Positions 35,624-45,824 are shown, counted from the first letter of the stretch. The stretch is 64,000 nucleotides of DNA from Rothia mucilaginosa (GCF_019334805.1 NZ_CP079822.1:1984001-2048000), one strand, 5' to 3'. The notes: generated by a model not told the origin, from the sequence alone. Program-made: numbers and translations.

Positions 35624-38356
35624 TTAGTGCTGCTCCAGCTCGGAGTTAGCGTTCACGTTGAGCAGGTCGTACTTAGCGAATGCCTTCGCGGGAACGTCTG
35701 CTGCAACCTCGCCGCGCTTTGCCAGCATCTGCAGGGTGCGGACAACAACCGACTCTGCATCGATGTGGAAGAAGCGACGTGCACCCGGGCGGGTGTCTGC
35801 GAAGCCGAAGCCGTCAGCACCCAGGGTTGCGAAGTCGTTCGGAACGAACTGGCGGATCTGGTCGGGAACATCCGAAGCGAAGTCGGTGGTCGCGACGATC
35901 GGGCCAGCAGCGCCAGCCAGCTTCTGGGTCACGTAAGGAACGCGAGCGGGCTGGTTCGGGTTCAGCAGAGCCTCTTCCTCAGCGGCAATACCGTCGCGGC
36001 GCAGCTCGGTCCACGAGGTGACAGACCAGACGTCTGCGGAGACGCCCCAGTCCTCAGCCAGCAGCTGCTGAGCCTTCTCAGCCCACGGAACAGCAACGCC
36101 GGATGCCAGCAGCTGTGCCTTGGGGCCGGAGGTCAGCGGGGACTCGCTAATCTTGTGGATACCCTTGATGATGCCCTCAACGTCAACGTTTGCCGGCTCA
36201 GCAGGCTGGTGAATCGGCTCGTTGTACACGGTCAGGTAGTACATGACGTTGTGGTCTTCGTCCTTGGTACCGTACATCTGCTCGATACCGCGCTCCACGA
36301 TGTGAGCGATCTCGTAGCCGTAAGCCGGGTCGTAGATCTTGAACGCCGGGTTGGTGGACGCCAGAATCGGGGAGTGGCCATCGTTGTGCTGCAGACCCTC
36401 ACCGGACAGGGTGGTACGACCTGCGGTTGCACCGATGACGAAGCCGCGGCACAGCTGGTCGGCAGCAGCCCAGAAGCCGTCGCCAGTGCGCTGGAAGCCG
36501 AACATCGAGTAGAAGATGTAAATCGGGATCATCGGCTCGCCGTGGGTGTCGTAGGAGGAGCCCAGTGCGATGAACGCAGCGGTTGCGCCTGCCTCGTTAA
36601 TACCCACGTGAACGATCTGGCCCTCGGGGGACTCGGTGTAGGTGAGCATGAGCTGGTGGTCAACGGGCACGTAGTTCTGACCGTTGGGGTTGTACAGCTT
36701 AGCCGAGGGGAAGAAGGAGTCCATACCGAAGGTACGTGCCTCATCGGGGGTGATGGGAGCGATACGGTGACCGAAGCCCTTCACGCGCATGAGGTCCTTC
36801 ATCAGGCGGACGAACGCCATGGTGGTAGCAGCGGTCTGCTTGCCGGAGCCCTTCTTGGTCTGTGCGTAGACCTTGGACTCGGGCAGGATAATCTCAGGCT
36901 GGGTGTTTGCACGGCCGGGGATGTAACCGCCGAGTTCCTTACGGCGTGCGTGCATGTACTGCAGTGCCGGGTGGCTTGCCTCGGGCACGTAGTACGGCGG
37001 GTTGTACAGATCCTTCTCCAGCTCCTCGTCGGAGATGGGGATGTTCAGGTGGTCACGGAAGCCCTTCAGTGCTTCCATGGTGAACTTCTTGATCTGGTGG
37101 GTGGAGTTACGTGCCTCGAAGTAGGGGCCGAGCTCCGCACCCTTAATGGACTGTGCCAGGATGACGGTGGGCTTGCCCTTGGTCTCCATAGCTTCCTTGT
37201 AGGCTGCGTAGAGCTTCTTGTCGTCGTGGCCACCCAGGCGCAGGTTGAAGATCTGCTCGTCGGTCAGGTCTGCAACCAGTTCCTTGGTTTCGGGGTACTT
37301 GCCGAAGAAGTGCTCGCGGATGTAGCCACCGTCTTCGCCACGGAAGGTCTGGTAGTCACCGTCGAGGGTCTCGTTCATCAGCTGGATGAGCTTGCCGCTC
37401 TTGTCCTTCTTGAGCAGCTCGTCGTAGTCGGAGCCCCACAGGACCTTGATGACGTGCCAGCCTGCGCCGCGGAAGAATGCCTCGAGCTCCTGAACGATCT
37501 TGCCGTTACCGCGAACGGGGCCGTCCAGACGCTGCAGGTTGCAGTTGACGACGAAGGTCAGGTTGTCCAGGTGCTCGTTTGCAGCCAGCTGCAGTGCACC
37601 ACGCGACTCGGGCTCGTCCATTTCGCCGTCGCCCAGGAATGCCCAGACGTGCTGCTCGGAGGTGTCCTTGATCTTGTGGTTGTGCAGGTACTTGTTGAAG
37701 GATGCCTGGTGGATTGCGTTCAGGGGGCCCAGACCCATGGAAACGGTCGGGAACTGCCAGAACTCGGGCATGCAACGGGGGTGCGGGTACGAAGGAATAC
37801 CGTTTGCGCCCTTGGTCTTCTCCTGGCGGAAGCCGTCCATCTGCTCTTCGGTCAGGACGCCCTCAACGAATGCGCGGGAGTAGACACCGGGGGAGGAGTG
37901 ACCCTGGAAGAAGACCTGGTCACCGCCACCGGGGTGGTTACGGCCGCGGAAGAAGTGGTTCTGGCCCATTTCGTAGAGGTCAGCCACACCTGCGAAGGTG
38001 GAGATGTGACCGCCAACGCCGATGCCCTTCTTCTGGGCACGCTGAACCATGATTGCTGCGTTCCAACGAATCCATGCGCGGTACTGGCGCTCGAGTTCCT
38101 CATCACCGGGGTACTCGGGCTGCTGGTCGACGGGGATGGTGTTGATGTAGTCGGTCTTGACCAGAGTCGGGACCTTAACACCCTTTGCGCCAGCCTCCTT
38201 GAGCAGTGCGCGAAGGATGTACTCTGCACGCTCGGTGCCGTGAGTCTTGATAAGGTCCTCGAGGGACTCAGCCCATTCCTGGGTCTCTTCTACGTCGATG
38301 TCCTTGAGGCCATCAAGAAGGGTGCTCAGGGAGTGCTCGTTCGGTACGTTAGCCAA
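35624..38356 (-). CDS. aceE: Pyruvate dehydrogenase E1 component, homodimeric type
   Basis: A 910-residue thiamine-diphosphate enzyme that decarboxylates pyruvate and acetylates the E2 lipoyl group. The ThDP motif is [23 protein letters not shown]; further landmarks are [30 protein letters not shown] and [15 protein letters not shown]. No in-frame ATG exists near the conserved start. TTG 38356 gives MANVPNEHS and has AGAGAGG 10 nt upstream; a longer frame to 38422 reads through a dyad and is unlikely to be translated. The gene stands alone, E2 and E3 being elsewhere, as usual in actinobacteria. Confidence 0.94.
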   Translation of the reverse strand: MANVPNEHSLSTLLDGLKDIDVEETQEWAESLEDLIKTHGTERAEYILRALLKEAGAKGVKVPTLVKTDYINTIPVDQQPEYPGDEELERQYRAWIRWNAAIMVQRAQKKGIGVGGHISTFAGVADLYEMGQNHFFRGRNHPGGGDQVFFQGHSSPGVYSRAFVEGVLTEEQMDGFRQEKTKGANGIPSYPHPRCMPEFWQFPTVSMGLGPLNAIHQASFNKYLHNHKIKDTSEQHVWAFLGDGEMDEPESRGALQLAANEHLDNLTFVVNCNLQRLDGPVRGNGKIVQELEAFFRGAGWHVIKVLWGSDYDELLKKDKSGKLIQLMNETLDGDYQTFRGEDGGYIREHFFGKYPETKELVADLTDEQIFNLRLGGHDDKKLYAAYKEAMETKGKPTVILAQSIKGAELGPYFEARNSTHQIKKFTMEALKGFRDHLNIPISDEELEKDLYNPPYYVPEASHPALQYMHARRKELGGYIPGRANTQPEIILPESKVYAQTKKGSGKQTAATTMAFVRLMKDLMRVKGFGHRIAPITPDEARTFGMDSFFPSAKLYNPNGQNYVPVDHQLMLTYTESPEGQIVHVGINEAGATAAFIALGSSYDTHGEPMIPIYIFYSMFGFQRTGDGFWAAADQLCRGFVIGATAGRTTLSGEGLQHNDGHSPILASTNPAFKIYDPAYGYEIAHIVERGIEQMYGTKDEDHNVMYYLTVYNEPIHQPAEPANVDVEGIIKGIHKISESPLTSGPKAQLLASGVAVPWAEKAQQLLAEDWGVSADVWSVTSWTELRRDGIAAEEEALLNPNQPARVPYVTQKLAGAAGPIVATTDFASDVPDQIRQFVPNDFATLGADGFGFADTRPGARRFFHIDAESVVVRTLQMLAKRGEVAADVPAKAFAKYDLLNVNANSELEQH

Positions 38357-38388
38357 ACTAATCCAACCTCTCTTCTGTGCGGTTGTGT

Positions 38389-38425
38389 AGATTGTTCGCC
38401 GCGATGTTGCATTGTCGAACAATCT
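38389..38425. promoter_or_regulatory. Dyad in the aceE leader
   Basis: AGATTGTTCG (38389-38398) and CGAACAATCT (38416-38425) are perfect inverted arms, with a further ATTGTCG between them that forms a compact ATTGTCGAACAAT palindrome. It could be an operator for a regulator of pyruvate metabolism or an RNA hairpin close to the TTG start. Confidence 0.55.
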
Positions 38426-38758
38426 CTGCGTTTAAGCGCTATAGATCCGTGGGGTCTACTTCGCTACTTATCTCTACTATCTTAGACCTAAATGTGGGCT
38501 TCTTGGCATCAAACGAAGGTTTTTGTGATGTGGGTTTCGTGGCTTAGCTCTCTGAGCGAAAAATATGCGCATCAAAAGTACTAGTTAGGGTCTTTTTGTA
38601 TCTAAATAGTGCGGAATGGTGGGGGTGGCGGAATGGCGCGGAATGATGGGGTATGACCTACCTATAAGGCCGAGGGTCGACATGGCTTGATGTGGCTTGC
38701 TGTGGGGTGAGTTGCGAAAAAGAAAAAAATATTGAGACATAGAACACATGTTTCGGAT

Positions 38759-38787
38759 TTGCGTGGCGCACCAAAAGCCCGTATAGT
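38759..38787 (+). promoter_or_regulatory. tRNA-Val (TAC) promoter
   Basis: TTGCGT (38759-38764), 17-nt spacer, TATAGT (38782-38787), identical in both boxes and spacing to the tRNA-Gly promoter. Confidence 0.78.
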
Positions 38788-38832
38788 TTTCTCTTGTGTT
38801 CGCCACTGGAACAAAAAAACAGTGAGAACTAC

Positions 38833-38905
38833 GGGTCTTTAGCTCAGCTGGTAGAGCGCCACGTTTACACCGTGGATGTCATCGGTTCGATCCCGGTAGG
38901 ACCCA
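38833..38905 (+). tRNA. tRNA-Val (TAC)
   Basis: Acceptor GGGTCTT/AGGACCC, D arm GCTC/GAGC, anticodon stem CCACG/CGTGG with loop TTTACAC, T arm ATCGG/CCGGT with TTCGATC. CCG, not CCA, follows the discriminator A. Confidence 0.95.
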
Positions 38906-38910
38906 CCGCT

Positions 38911-38941
38911 AACCCCGGTACCGCAAGGTACCGGGGTTTTT
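38911..38941 (+). terminator. tRNA-Val (TAC) terminator
   Basis: AACCCCGGTACC pairs with GGTACCGGGGTT around a GCAA tetraloop, then TTT. Confidence 0.92.
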
Positions 38942-39077
38942 GTTTACCGGTTTTGTTTACCCATTGACCTGCCACGAGGGTGCCCAGCGGGAAGCTCGCG
39001 AAGATAATCCAGTCGGAACTGCGATTCCTTCGGGCATAAAACTGCACTCCACCTATATATAGCCTGCCCTAAGCGCG

Positions 39078-39090
39078 TATCCTTATATAC
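39078..39090 (+). promoter_or_regulatory. -10 box for leaderless gnd
   Basis: TATCCT (39078-39083) is followed after 7 nt by the ATG at 39091. No Shine-Dalgarno sequence is present. Confidence 0.6.
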
Positions 39091-40563
39091 ATGACTGAAA
39101 ACAAGAAGGCACAGATTGGTGTCACCGGCCTTGCTGTCATGGGCGCAAACCTCGCCCGCAACCTGGCACGTAACGGCTACACCGTGGCACTGCACAACCG
39201 TTCCGTAGAGAAGACCGACGCACTGCTGGCTGAGCACGGCGGAGACGGCGACTTCATCCGTACCGAGTCCCTGCAGGAACTCGTTGACTCCCTCGAGTCT
39301 CCCCGCCGCATCCTGATTATGGTCAAGGCGGGCGCACCCGTCGACGCAGTGATCGAGCAACTCACCCCCATGCTCGATGAGGGCGACATCATTATCGACG
39401 GCGGTAACTCTCACTTCCCCGACACCATCCGTCGCGAGCACGCCCTGGCTGAAAAGGGCCTGCACTTCGTGGGCGTTGGCGTCTCCGGCGGCGAAGAAGG
39501 CGCTCTCTGGGGCCCCTCCATGATGCCCGGCGGCTCCGCAGAGTCCTACAAGCACCTCGGCCCCATGCTCGAAAAGATCGCAGCGAAGGCACCTCAGGAC
39601 GGCGCACCCTGCTGCGCATGGATCTCCACCGACGGTGCGGGTCACTTCGTGAAGATGGTCCACAACGGCATCGAGTACGCCGACATGCAGGTGATCGGCG
39701 AAGCCTACGACATTCTGCGCTCCATCGCGGGCATTGAGCCGGCACAGCAGGCAGAAATCTTCAAGACCTGGAACGAAGGCGACCTGAGCTCCTACCTGAT
39801 CGAAATCACCGCAGAGGTGCTCGCACAGGTAGACGCAAAGACCGGCAAGCCCCTGGTCGACGTTATCGTTGACGCAGCGGGCCAGAAGGGTACCGGTCTG
39901 TGGACCGCTAAGGCTGGCCTGGACCTCGGTTCCCCCGTCTCCGCTATCGCAGAGTCCGTGTTCGCACGCGCCCTCTCCTCCTCCGAGCGTGAACAGCGCG
40001 AGCAGGCACAGCGCGAACTGCCCGCAGGCCTAATCGCAACCACCGGTATCGGTGCAGGCGACCCCGAGTTCGTTGAGGATGTGCGCCGCGCACTCTTCGC
40101 CTCCAAGCTCGTTGCGTACGCACAGGGCATGGACCTGCTCACCCGCGCAGGCAAGGAATACGGCTGGGACCTGAAGCTGGACACCATCGCATCGCTGTGG
40201 CGTGCAGGCTGCATCATCCGCGCCGAGCTGCTGGGCGACATCATGGCTGCTTACGCTGATGAGGCTCCCGCGAACATGCTGCTGGCACCCGCCTTCAAGA
40301 ACCTCATGGAGGAGCTCGTTCCTTCCTGGCGTCGCGTGGTGGCTAAGGCAACCGCACTGGGCATCCCCGTGCCGGTATTCGCTTCCGCACTGTCCTACTA
40401 CGACGGCCTGCGCCGCGACCGCCTGCCCGCATCCCTGATTCAGGGCCAGCGTGACTTCTTCGGTGCGCACACCTACGGTCGTATCGACGAAGAGGGCGCC
40501 TTCCACACCATGTGGAGCGGTGACCGCTCCGAGGTGAACGCAGCGGACATCCACGTTCACTAA
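39091..40563 (+). CDS. gnd: 6-phosphogluconate dehydrogenase, decarboxylating
   Basis: A 490-residue enzyme of the oxidative pentose phosphate pathway making ribulose 5-phosphate and NADPH. The Rossmann motif is GVTGLAVMGANLARN and HNRS carries the arginine typical of NADP use. The family signature GAGHFVKMVHNGIEYADMQ and the C-terminal RRDRLPASLIQGQRDFFGAHTYGR complete it. Rpe, which uses its product, is encoded 20 kb away. The transcript appears leaderless. Confidence 0.97.
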   Translation: MTENKKAQIGVTGLAVMGANLARNLARNGYTVALHNRSVEKTDALLAEHGGDGDFIRTESLQELVDSLESPRRILIMVKAGAPVDAVIEQLTPMLDEGDIIIDGGNSHFPDTIRREHALAEKGLHFVGVGVSGGEEGALWGPSMMPGGSAESYKHLGPMLEKIAAKAPQDGAPCCAWISTDGAGHFVKMVHNGIEYADMQVIGEAYDILRSIAGIEPAQQAEIFKTWNEGDLSSYLIEITAEVLAQVDAKTGKPLVDVIVDAAGQKGTGLWTAKAGLDLGSPVSAIAESVFARALSSSEREQREQAQRELPAGLIATTGIGAGDPEFVEDVRRALFASKLVAYAQGMDLLTRAGKEYGWDLKLDTIASLWRAGCIIRAELLGDIMAAYADEAPANMLLAPAFKNLMEELVPSWRRVVAKATALGIPVPVFASALSYYDGLRRDRLPASLIQGQRDFFGAHTYGRIDEEGAFHTMWSGDRSEVNAADIHVH

Positions 40564-40584
40564 GCTCCCGTAGCTGAATACATA

Positions 40585-40630
40585 AAAGCCCGCCTTCGGC
40601 TGGATGAGAATCCGGTCGAAGGCGGGCTTT
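40585..40630 (+). terminator. gnd terminator
   Basis: AAAGCCCGCCTTCG pairs with CGAAGGCGGGCTTT (14 bp), with an inner GGAT/ATCC pair. Confidence 0.9.
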
Positions 40631-40774
40631 CGTTATGTCTTATATGGGGCGCCCCCGAGGTGTATTCAGGGGTATCTCCAGAGGTGTAGCAAGGGTATGG
40701 CAGGGGAGAAGCCCTGCAGAGCCTCGCCAGGAGCCGTCAGGCGCGCCGCTACCGCCTCAAAACGCTAACAAGCA

Positions 40775-41359
40775 CTAAATCCACATGGCGGGATCAATGT
40801 ACTCCACAGCGTCCACCAGGGGCTTCTTCTTCTCCGGGGTACGCGGACGGTGCTTCGCCGGAATACCGGTAATAATCGAATCGGCGGGGTGATCGTTGAC
40901 GACCACGGCGTTCGCACCGATAGCGCTATCGGAACCAATCTCCACCGGACCCAGCACCTTAGCGCCGGCACCAATGGTCACGCGGTCACCAATGGTGGGG
41001 TGACGCTTCACCTTCTCCAGGGAGCGACCGCCCAGGGTCACGCCGTGGTACAGCATCACGTCGTCACCGACCTCAGCGGTTTCACCAATGACAATGCCCA
41101 TGCCGTGATCGATGAAGAAACGGCGGCCAATGGTCGCGCCGGGGTGAATCTCCACACCGGTCAGAAAACGAGCAAACTGCGAGAGAGTACGAGCCAGAGC
41201 CTTCGTCTCATCCTTCTGCCAGAGCTTATGGGTCAGACGGTGAACCCAAATGGCGTGCATACCCGAATAGTTCAGCGCAATCTCGACAGCGCCACGCGCA
41301 GCAGGGTCGTGCTGGCGGACGTTCTCAATATCTTCACGCAGACGCGCAATAAAACTCAT
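40775..41359 (-). CDS. cysE: Serine O-acetyltransferase
   Basis: A 194-residue trimer-forming left-handed beta-helix enzyme making O-acetylserine for cysteine synthesis. ATG 41359 is chosen (AAAGGGAA upstream) over an earlier in-frame ATG. Hexapeptide repeats run from about residue 65 ([42 protein letters not shown]) and the C-terminal tail is the part that binds CysK. It is the short form lacking most of the E. coli N-terminal domain. It lies downstream of cysK on the same strand but beyond a terminator. Confidence 0.95.
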   Translation of the reverse strand: MSFIARLREDIENVRQHDPAARGAVEIALNYSGMHAIWVHRLTHKLWQKDETKALARTLSQFARFLTGVEIHPGATIGRRFFIDHGMGIVIGETAEVGDDVMLYHGVTLGGRSLEKVKRHPTIGDRVTIGAGAKVLGPVEIGSDSAIGANAVVVNDHPADSIITGIPAKHRPRTPEKKKPLVDAVEYIDPAMWI

Positions 41360-41535
41360 GGGTTCCCTTTCCCTCATCGGTCGTTCTCTGTATATGCGAC
41401 CTTTCCAAAGGTACCAACAACGGGGCCCTTTCGCCTATTCCCGGCCGGCTACATGTCATAGTAGACACTCTTACCAAAAACTCAGTCACACAAACGCGCG
41501 GAACGTAATATTTCTGCCGGTCAAAAGACGCAAAA

Positions 41536-41581
41536 GCCCCGCCTCGGGACCGTCCACAGTGGGACGAGCCGGAGGCGGGGC
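41536..41581 (-). terminator. cysK terminator
   Basis: On the minus strand GCCCCGCCTC and GAGGCGGGGC pair, with inner GTCC/GGAC, and TTTT follows. Confidence 0.85.
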
Positions 41582-41646
41582 GTCAGCTATCCAAACCCTA
41601 GGTCCAAGACCTCAGGCAGGGAGCAGAGGGGAGAAACAACGGGCTA

Positions 41647-42582
41647 TTAGCCGCGGATATCTTCGTACAGGGCGGTAGAGATGTAACGCTCACCGAAGTC
41701 GGGAACAATAGCCACAATCAGCTTGTCCTTGTTCTCAGACTTCTTAGCCTCCTCCAGAGCAGCCCAGACAGCCGCACCGGAAGAAATACCGCCCAGAATA
41801 CCTTCCTGGGTAGCCAGCAGGCGGGAGGTGCGCATAGCGTCCTCAGCGCTGACCGGAGTCACCGAATCGTAGATGCCGCGGTCCAGGGTGTCGGGAACGA
41901 AGTTAGCGCCCAGGCCCTGAATCTTGTGGGGACCAACACGACCCTCAGACAGCAGCGGGGAGTCCTTAGGCTCAACCGCAACAACCTTCACGTCCGGGTT
42001 CTGCTCCTTCAGGTACTTACCCGAACCGGAGATGGTGCCGCCGGTACCAATACCCGCCACGAAAATGTCAACCTTACCGTCGGTTGCTTCCCAAATCTCG
42101 GGGCCGGTGGTGTTGTAGTGAATGGTGGGGTTCGCCTCGTTGGAGAACTGGGATGCCAAGATAGCGTTCTCGGTGGTCGCAACGATTTCCTTAGCCTTCT
42201 CCACAGCGCCGCGCATACCCTCAGTACCGGGGGTCAGCACAATCTGAGCACCGTAAGCGCGCAGCAGCACGCGACGCTCAGCAGACATGGTCTCCGGCAT
42301 GGTCAGGATGACGCGGTAACCGCGAGCAGCACCCACCATAGCCAGCGCAATACCGGTGTTACCGGAAGTACCCTCAACGATGGTGCCGCCGGGCTTCAGC
42401 GCACCCGACTTCTCAGCAGCGTCAATGATGGCGCGACCGATACGGTCCTTGACCGAACCTGCGGGGTTGTAGAACTCAAGCTTGACCGCAACGTTACCGG
42501 GAAGGCCCTCGTCCAGTCGGTTCAGCTTAACCAGGGGGGTCTGGCCGGTTGCTTCAACAATGCTGTTGAGAATCTTTGCCAT
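41647..42582 (-). CDS. cysK: Cysteine synthase A
   Basis: A 311-residue PLP enzyme converting O-acetylserine and sulfide to cysteine. The PLP lysine is in FYNPAGSVKDRIGRA (near residue 43), the phosphate-binding loop is GTGGTISGSGKYL, and TSGNTGIALA binds the substrate carboxylate. Length and motifs are those of CysK rather than CysM or cystathionine beta-synthase. AAGGAG lies 7 nt before the ATG. CysE downstream supplies its substrate. Confidence 0.96.
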   Translation of the reverse strand: MAKILNSIVEATGQTPLVKLNRLDEGLPGNVAVKLEFYNPAGSVKDRIGRAIIDAAEKSGALKPGGTIVEGTSGNTGIALAMVGAARGYRVILTMPETMSAERRVLLRAYGAQIVLTPGTEGMRGAVEKAKEIVATTENAILASQFSNEANPTIHYNTTGPEIWEATDGKVDIFVAGIGTGGTISGSGKYLKEQNPDVKVVAVEPKDSPLLSEGRVGPHKIQGLGANFVPDTLDRGIYDSVTPVSAEDAMRTSRLLATQEGILGGISSGAAVWAALEEAKKSENKDKLIVAIVPDFGERYISTALYEDIRG

Positions 42583-42988
42583 GGGGTGCTCCTTACATGA
42601 GCCTGGGGGAGGCCAGCCGTGACGGGGTCTCCGCGATGAATAATCGGTTACGTGGCAACTCTACTACTCGCCGGCGGCAGGTTTAAACCTGCGGTCACAG
42701 TTCGTAATAATGCCAGAGAAAAACTTCAAGAAACGAGGTTTAGGGAAGAGGGTGCAGAAAAGCGCCGCACAAACCCTTTCTCGATAAAGGATGATGATTG
42801 TGCGGCGCTCTCTAGAAACATTATGTAGCCCAAAAGACAACCTCTGTATATAAGAGTAGTGATGAACTCTGTTCACCGCAAGCTGGAGCCACAAATTTTA
42901 TTGCCATCAATGGAAAAAACAGTGAAAAACCGCATCCTGAGATGGAAAAGACGCAAAAGCGGGGGAGGGGGAAAACCAGCCCAGAGGA
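42583..42988. other. Intergenic region between cysK and the lipoprotein array
   Basis: It contains the cysK upstream region, without a recognisable riboswitch, and a strong terminator for the lipoprotein array at 42761-42809. No gene seen. Confidence 0.55.
42761..42809 (-). terminator. Terminator of the lipoprotein array
   Basis: AGCGCCGCACAA and TTGTGCGGCGCT form a perfect 12-bp stem with an inner CCTTT/AAAGG; on the minus strand TTTTC follows. Confidence 0.85.
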
Positions 42989-43759
42989 CTAGTTGATGTC
43001 CATGTGCAGGTCCCACTTGTTGTTCAGGTAGCGGCCAACAGCCTCACCGAACATCTTCACGTGACGCTTATCAGCCGCCACGGTCTGCTCCTTGCCGTCC
43101 TTGAACAGCTTCTCGCCCAGGTCCACGTTCAAAGTCACGGTCCAGTTGTACGCACCCTGCGCCAGAACCGGCTGCTTGGTGCCAATAGTCAAAGTAGCGG
43201 TCGGGTTCACGTACCAGGTCTTCTTCTCCTCAATACCTGCCTTGGTGGAGTCCGCGTACTTCTTCATCGCCGCCAGGGTCTCCTGGTCGGTGCTGACCTC
43301 GTTCATGTAGTGCATATCGCCGGTACGCAGCAGGTACTCAAACGCCGCACCGAAGTACGCCAGAGCCGCCGCGAAGCCAGCCACCGAGTTCTGGTGCATG
43401 GCCTCCGGAACGATCGGGGAAGGAACATTCTGCGGCGGGTGCTCAGCGTTACCCGGCTGGTACTCGCCGTGCTCCTCCATCTTCTCCAGCTTCGCTACGC
43501 CGCTGTAATCCTTATTGTCGTTAGGCAGCGGAGAATTCGCTGCGGTAGCCGAAGCCGACGCAGATGCGGAAGGGGAAGCAGACGCCGACGCAGAGGGCGA
43601 GGCGGTAGCAGACCCAGAAGCAGCCACAGAAGCGCTCTCAGAGCCAGAAGCGGAAGCAGACGCCTCAGAAGTAGCCTTAGAGCCACAAGCCGCCAGCAAA
43701 GCCATGGAGCTGACGCCCAGCACACCCAGCGCCGCGCGGCGGGTCAGGTTCTCGGACAT
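42989..43759 (-). CDS. DUF6318-like lipoprotein, array member 1
   Basis: A 256-residue lipoprotein: TRRAALGVLGVSSMALLAAC with the acylated Cys25 and a twin arginine, then an Ala/Ser/Pro repeat linker (about 30-85, SASASAS type), then a globular domain. The domain begins with VPEAMHQNSVAGFAAALAYF and continues GAAFEYLLRTGDMHYMNEVS, the helix-GD motif of DUF6318 proteins of Micrococcales; the end is a beta-rich half (YNWTVTLNVDLG). Function unknown. GAAAGG lies upstream of the ATG. The four upstream genes encode paralogues. Confidence 0.78.
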   Translation of the reverse strand: MSENLTRRAALGVLGVSSMALLAACGSKATSEASASASGSESASVAASGSATASPSASASASPSASASASATAANSPLPNDNKDYSGVAKLEKMEEHGEYQPGNAEHPPQNVPSPIVPEAMHQNSVAGFAAALAYFGAAFEYLLRTGDMHYMNEVSTDQETLAAMKKYADSTKAGIEEKKTWYVNPTATLTIGTKQPVLAQGAYNWTVTLNVDLGEKLFKDGKEQTVAADKRHVKMFGEAVGRYLNNKWDLHMDIN

Positions 43760-43876
43760 AGTGATACCTTTCAGTCAGTCGGTGATTGCAACCAGTTTAG
43801 CCGCAAACCCAACAGGATACAGAGTTGAGCGGACGAAGCGTGAGAAGCGCCTCGCAGATAAAAGTGTTATGACGAA

Positions 43877-44842
43877 CTATGACGCCGCGGAGGTGGCGGA
43901 AGCCTCAGTAGAAGCCGAGCCAGACTCGGAAGCAGATGCTGCGCCGGATGCTGCCGCGCTCGCGGTGCCCTGAGTAGTGGTGCTCTGAGTAGCGCCTCCC
44001 TGGAGCGTCGCACCGTACGCCACGCTCAGCTCCCACATCTTAGAATCAGCATGGTAGCGGCCGCGGAAATCGCACTCCTGAACCGTCACCTGAGAAGCCG
44101 GACCCGCCGCAGAAGCCGTGGCAGAAGCAGTGGGGGATGCCGCGTCAGACACCAGCGCATCCTCAGAAGGCTCAGTAGGCTCAGCAGAAGCACTCGCGGA
44201 GGCGACCACCGGCTGAATCTTGCCCTCAGCCACCGCCTCCGTACCGAAATCCAGAGTGTACTTGCCCTTAAACAGCAGGTTGCCATCACTCATAATCGAC
44301 GGCTGCGCACTCGACAGCGCATAGGAAGCCGACGGGTTCACATACCAGGAACCCTTCTGTACACCCGCAAGAATAGAAGCCGACAGGGCATCCACCTCAG
44401 AGCGAGTCTTCGATGACAACGTAATGCCGGTCGAGAACGCATCCGTGCTACCGGTCTTCACCAGATAATCCATAGCCGCCGCAAAATAAGCAATCGCCTC
44501 ATGGAAACCCGTCACCGTATTGACCGACAGAGCATCAGTCACCTTCGGCTTCGGAGCATTACGCGGCGGATGCTCCACCGTGCCCTGCTCATAATTCACC
44601 GCGCCCTCATAGTGGGTGTACTCCACCAGACCCGAATAGTTCTGGCCATCATCACTGTACCCATTCGGGTTAGCGCTCGACTTCGCGCCGTTCAGGCTAC
44701 CGCCCTGAGAACCAGACTGCTGGCTAGAGCCACCCGAACCGCACGCGCTCAACAGCGCCGCAGAACCGGCAACAGCAGAAACGCCCACGCCCAGGCGCAA
44801 CAGGGAGCGGCGAGAGAAAGAAGACTGAGAAAAAGAAGACAT
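43877..44842 (-). CDS. DUF6318-like lipoprotein, array member 2
   Basis: A 321-residue lipoprotein with SRRSLLRLGVGV and lipobox LLSAC (Cys34). The domain core VNTVTGFHEAIAYFAAAMDY followed by LVKTGSTDAF corresponds to the other members. It differs by a long C-terminal Ala/Ser/Thr-rich tail (about 50 residues after VAYGATLQGG) besides a repeat insert, so low complexity has moved to both ends. AAGG precedes the ATG. A 13-bp hairpin separates it from member 3. Confidence 0.78.
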   Translation of the reverse strand: MSSFSQSSFSRRSLLRLGVGVSAVAGSAALLSACGSGGSSQQSGSQGGSLNGAKSSANPNGYSDDGQNYSGLVEYTHYEGAVNYEQGTVEHPPRNAPKPKVTDALSVNTVTGFHEAIAYFAAAMDYLVKTGSTDAFSTGITLSSKTRSEVDALSASILAGVQKGSWYVNPSASYALSSAQPSIMSDGNLLFKGKYTLDFGTEAVAEGKIQPVVASASASAEPTEPSEDALVSDAASPTASATASAAGPASQVTVQECDFRGRYHADSKMWELSVAYGATLQGGATQSTTTQGTASAAASGAASASESGSASTEASATSAAS

Positions 44843-44890
44843 ACAAAAACCTTGAATCCGGGAAAGTACGTTACTACCAGAGTAAAACAG

Positions 44891-44926
44891 ATCATGCCCT
44901 AACCCGAGTGCGAGTTAGGGCATGAT
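44891..44926 (-). terminator. Hairpin between array members 3 and 2
   Basis: ATCATGCCCTAAC and GTTAGGGCATGAT form a perfect 13-bp stem; on the minus strand it lies 20 nt after the member 3 stop, with TGTTTT downstream. Confidence 0.82.
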
Positions 44927-44945
44927 GCCTCATCCATCTGAGGGC

Positions 44946-45824
44946 TTAAAGGTTGTCACCATTAGAAGTGCCGCCATTACCGGAGTTACCGGAATCACCA
45001 GCGTTACCGCCGTTAGCACCGCCGGAATCGCCAGCATTACCGCCGTTAGCGGCACCACCGGAAGCACCACCATTCTTAGGCTGAGCCGAAGCCTGCGCCT
45101 CATACTCGTCCTGAATAGTCAAAGTCCAATCATTATCGTGACGCACACCGGTAACCACCAGGCCACGCTCAGTGCGGCGAACCTTCTCAGACATCTCCGC
45201 AGGAGCGCCATCAACCACAACGGTCGGACCCAAATCAATCACCAGGTCGAAAGTCCACTGCACGCTCTTCTTCACCAGGGTCGGAACAGCAGTGAACGCA
45301 GACATCGTCACCTTCGGCGACACAAACCAGTTACGCGCCTGCGAGCTCTCATTCGACTCATCCATGAACGAAGAGAACGACGCAATGAACTTCTCATCAG
45401 CCTTCGACTCACGCAGCGGAGCCGCATCACCGGTCAACACCAGGTAGTTAATCGCCGCGTACACGAACGCAACCGAATCGTACAGACCCTGCACCGAGTT
45501 CTCCGAAGCGCTCGCCGGACGCTTGGGGACCGGCACGTTCTGCGCGGGAGCGGACTCGGTCGCCGGAACGAAAGTGCCCTTCTTCTCGTAGTTATCGAAG
45601 GTGACCTCGCCGCTAAAGTCAGTGCGCGCAGAAGCCGAGGGGGACATCTGAGGGGTATCCGCATCAGCGTTCTCGGTGGTGGATGAAGAACCACCGCAGG
45701 CAACCAGCAGGGCGCTCAACGACACGCCTGCAACGCCCGCGCCGGCGTAACGCAGAGCAGAACGGCGGCTGATGCCGGTAGCGGAACCATTAGAAAGCCC
45801 AGAGGTCAAAGGGAAAAGCGCCAC
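44946..45824 (-). CDS. DUF6318-like lipoprotein, array member 3
   Basis: A 292-residue lipoprotein from GTG 45824, preceded by GAAAGG; the frame is open further upstream but without such a site. The signal is long (ISRRSALRYAGAGVAGVSLS) with lipobox LLVAC (Cys43). The core reads ENSVQGLYDSVAFVYAAINY then LVLTGDAAPL. It ends with a Gly/Asn/Ser repeat tail (NGGNAGDSGG). Minus-strand -10 box TATACT lies at 45923-45928, giving a leader of about 90 nt. Confidence 0.77.
   Translation of the reverse strand: MALFPLTSGLSNGSATGISRRSALRYAGAGVAGVSLSALLVACGGSSSTTENADADTPQMSPSASARTDFSGEVTFDNYEKKGTFVPATESAPAQNVPVPKRPASASENSVQGLYDSVAFVYAAINYLVLTGDAAPLRESKADEKFIASFSSFMDESNESSQARNWFVSPKVTMSAFTAVPTLVKKSVQWTFDLVIDLGPTVVVDGAPAEMSEKVRRTERGLVVTGVRHDNDWTLTIQDEYEAQASAQPKNGGASGGAANGGNAGDSGGANGGNAGDSGNSGNGGTSNGDNL

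Larger units (their letters stand above)
38357..38832. other. Divergent region between aceE and tRNA-Val
   Basis: It contains the aceE leader with a dyad (38389-38425), no clear aceE promoter (TAAGAT at 38479-38484 on the minus strand is one candidate), about 200 nt without recognisable content, and the tRNA-Val promoter. Confidence 0.5.

Noticed and set aside
35627..38485. Plus-strand frame of 952 codons opposite aceE
   Set aside because: Mirror of the aceE coding sequence; composition rich in Val, Leu, Cys and Gly without domains.
42583..42660. SAM or other sulfur riboswitch before cysK
   Set aside because: The leader is short and lacks the conserved core sequences of SAM riboswitches.
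43530..43660. Non-coding minisatellite
   Set aside because: The repeats are in frame and encode the Ser/Ala/Pro linker of a lipoprotein.
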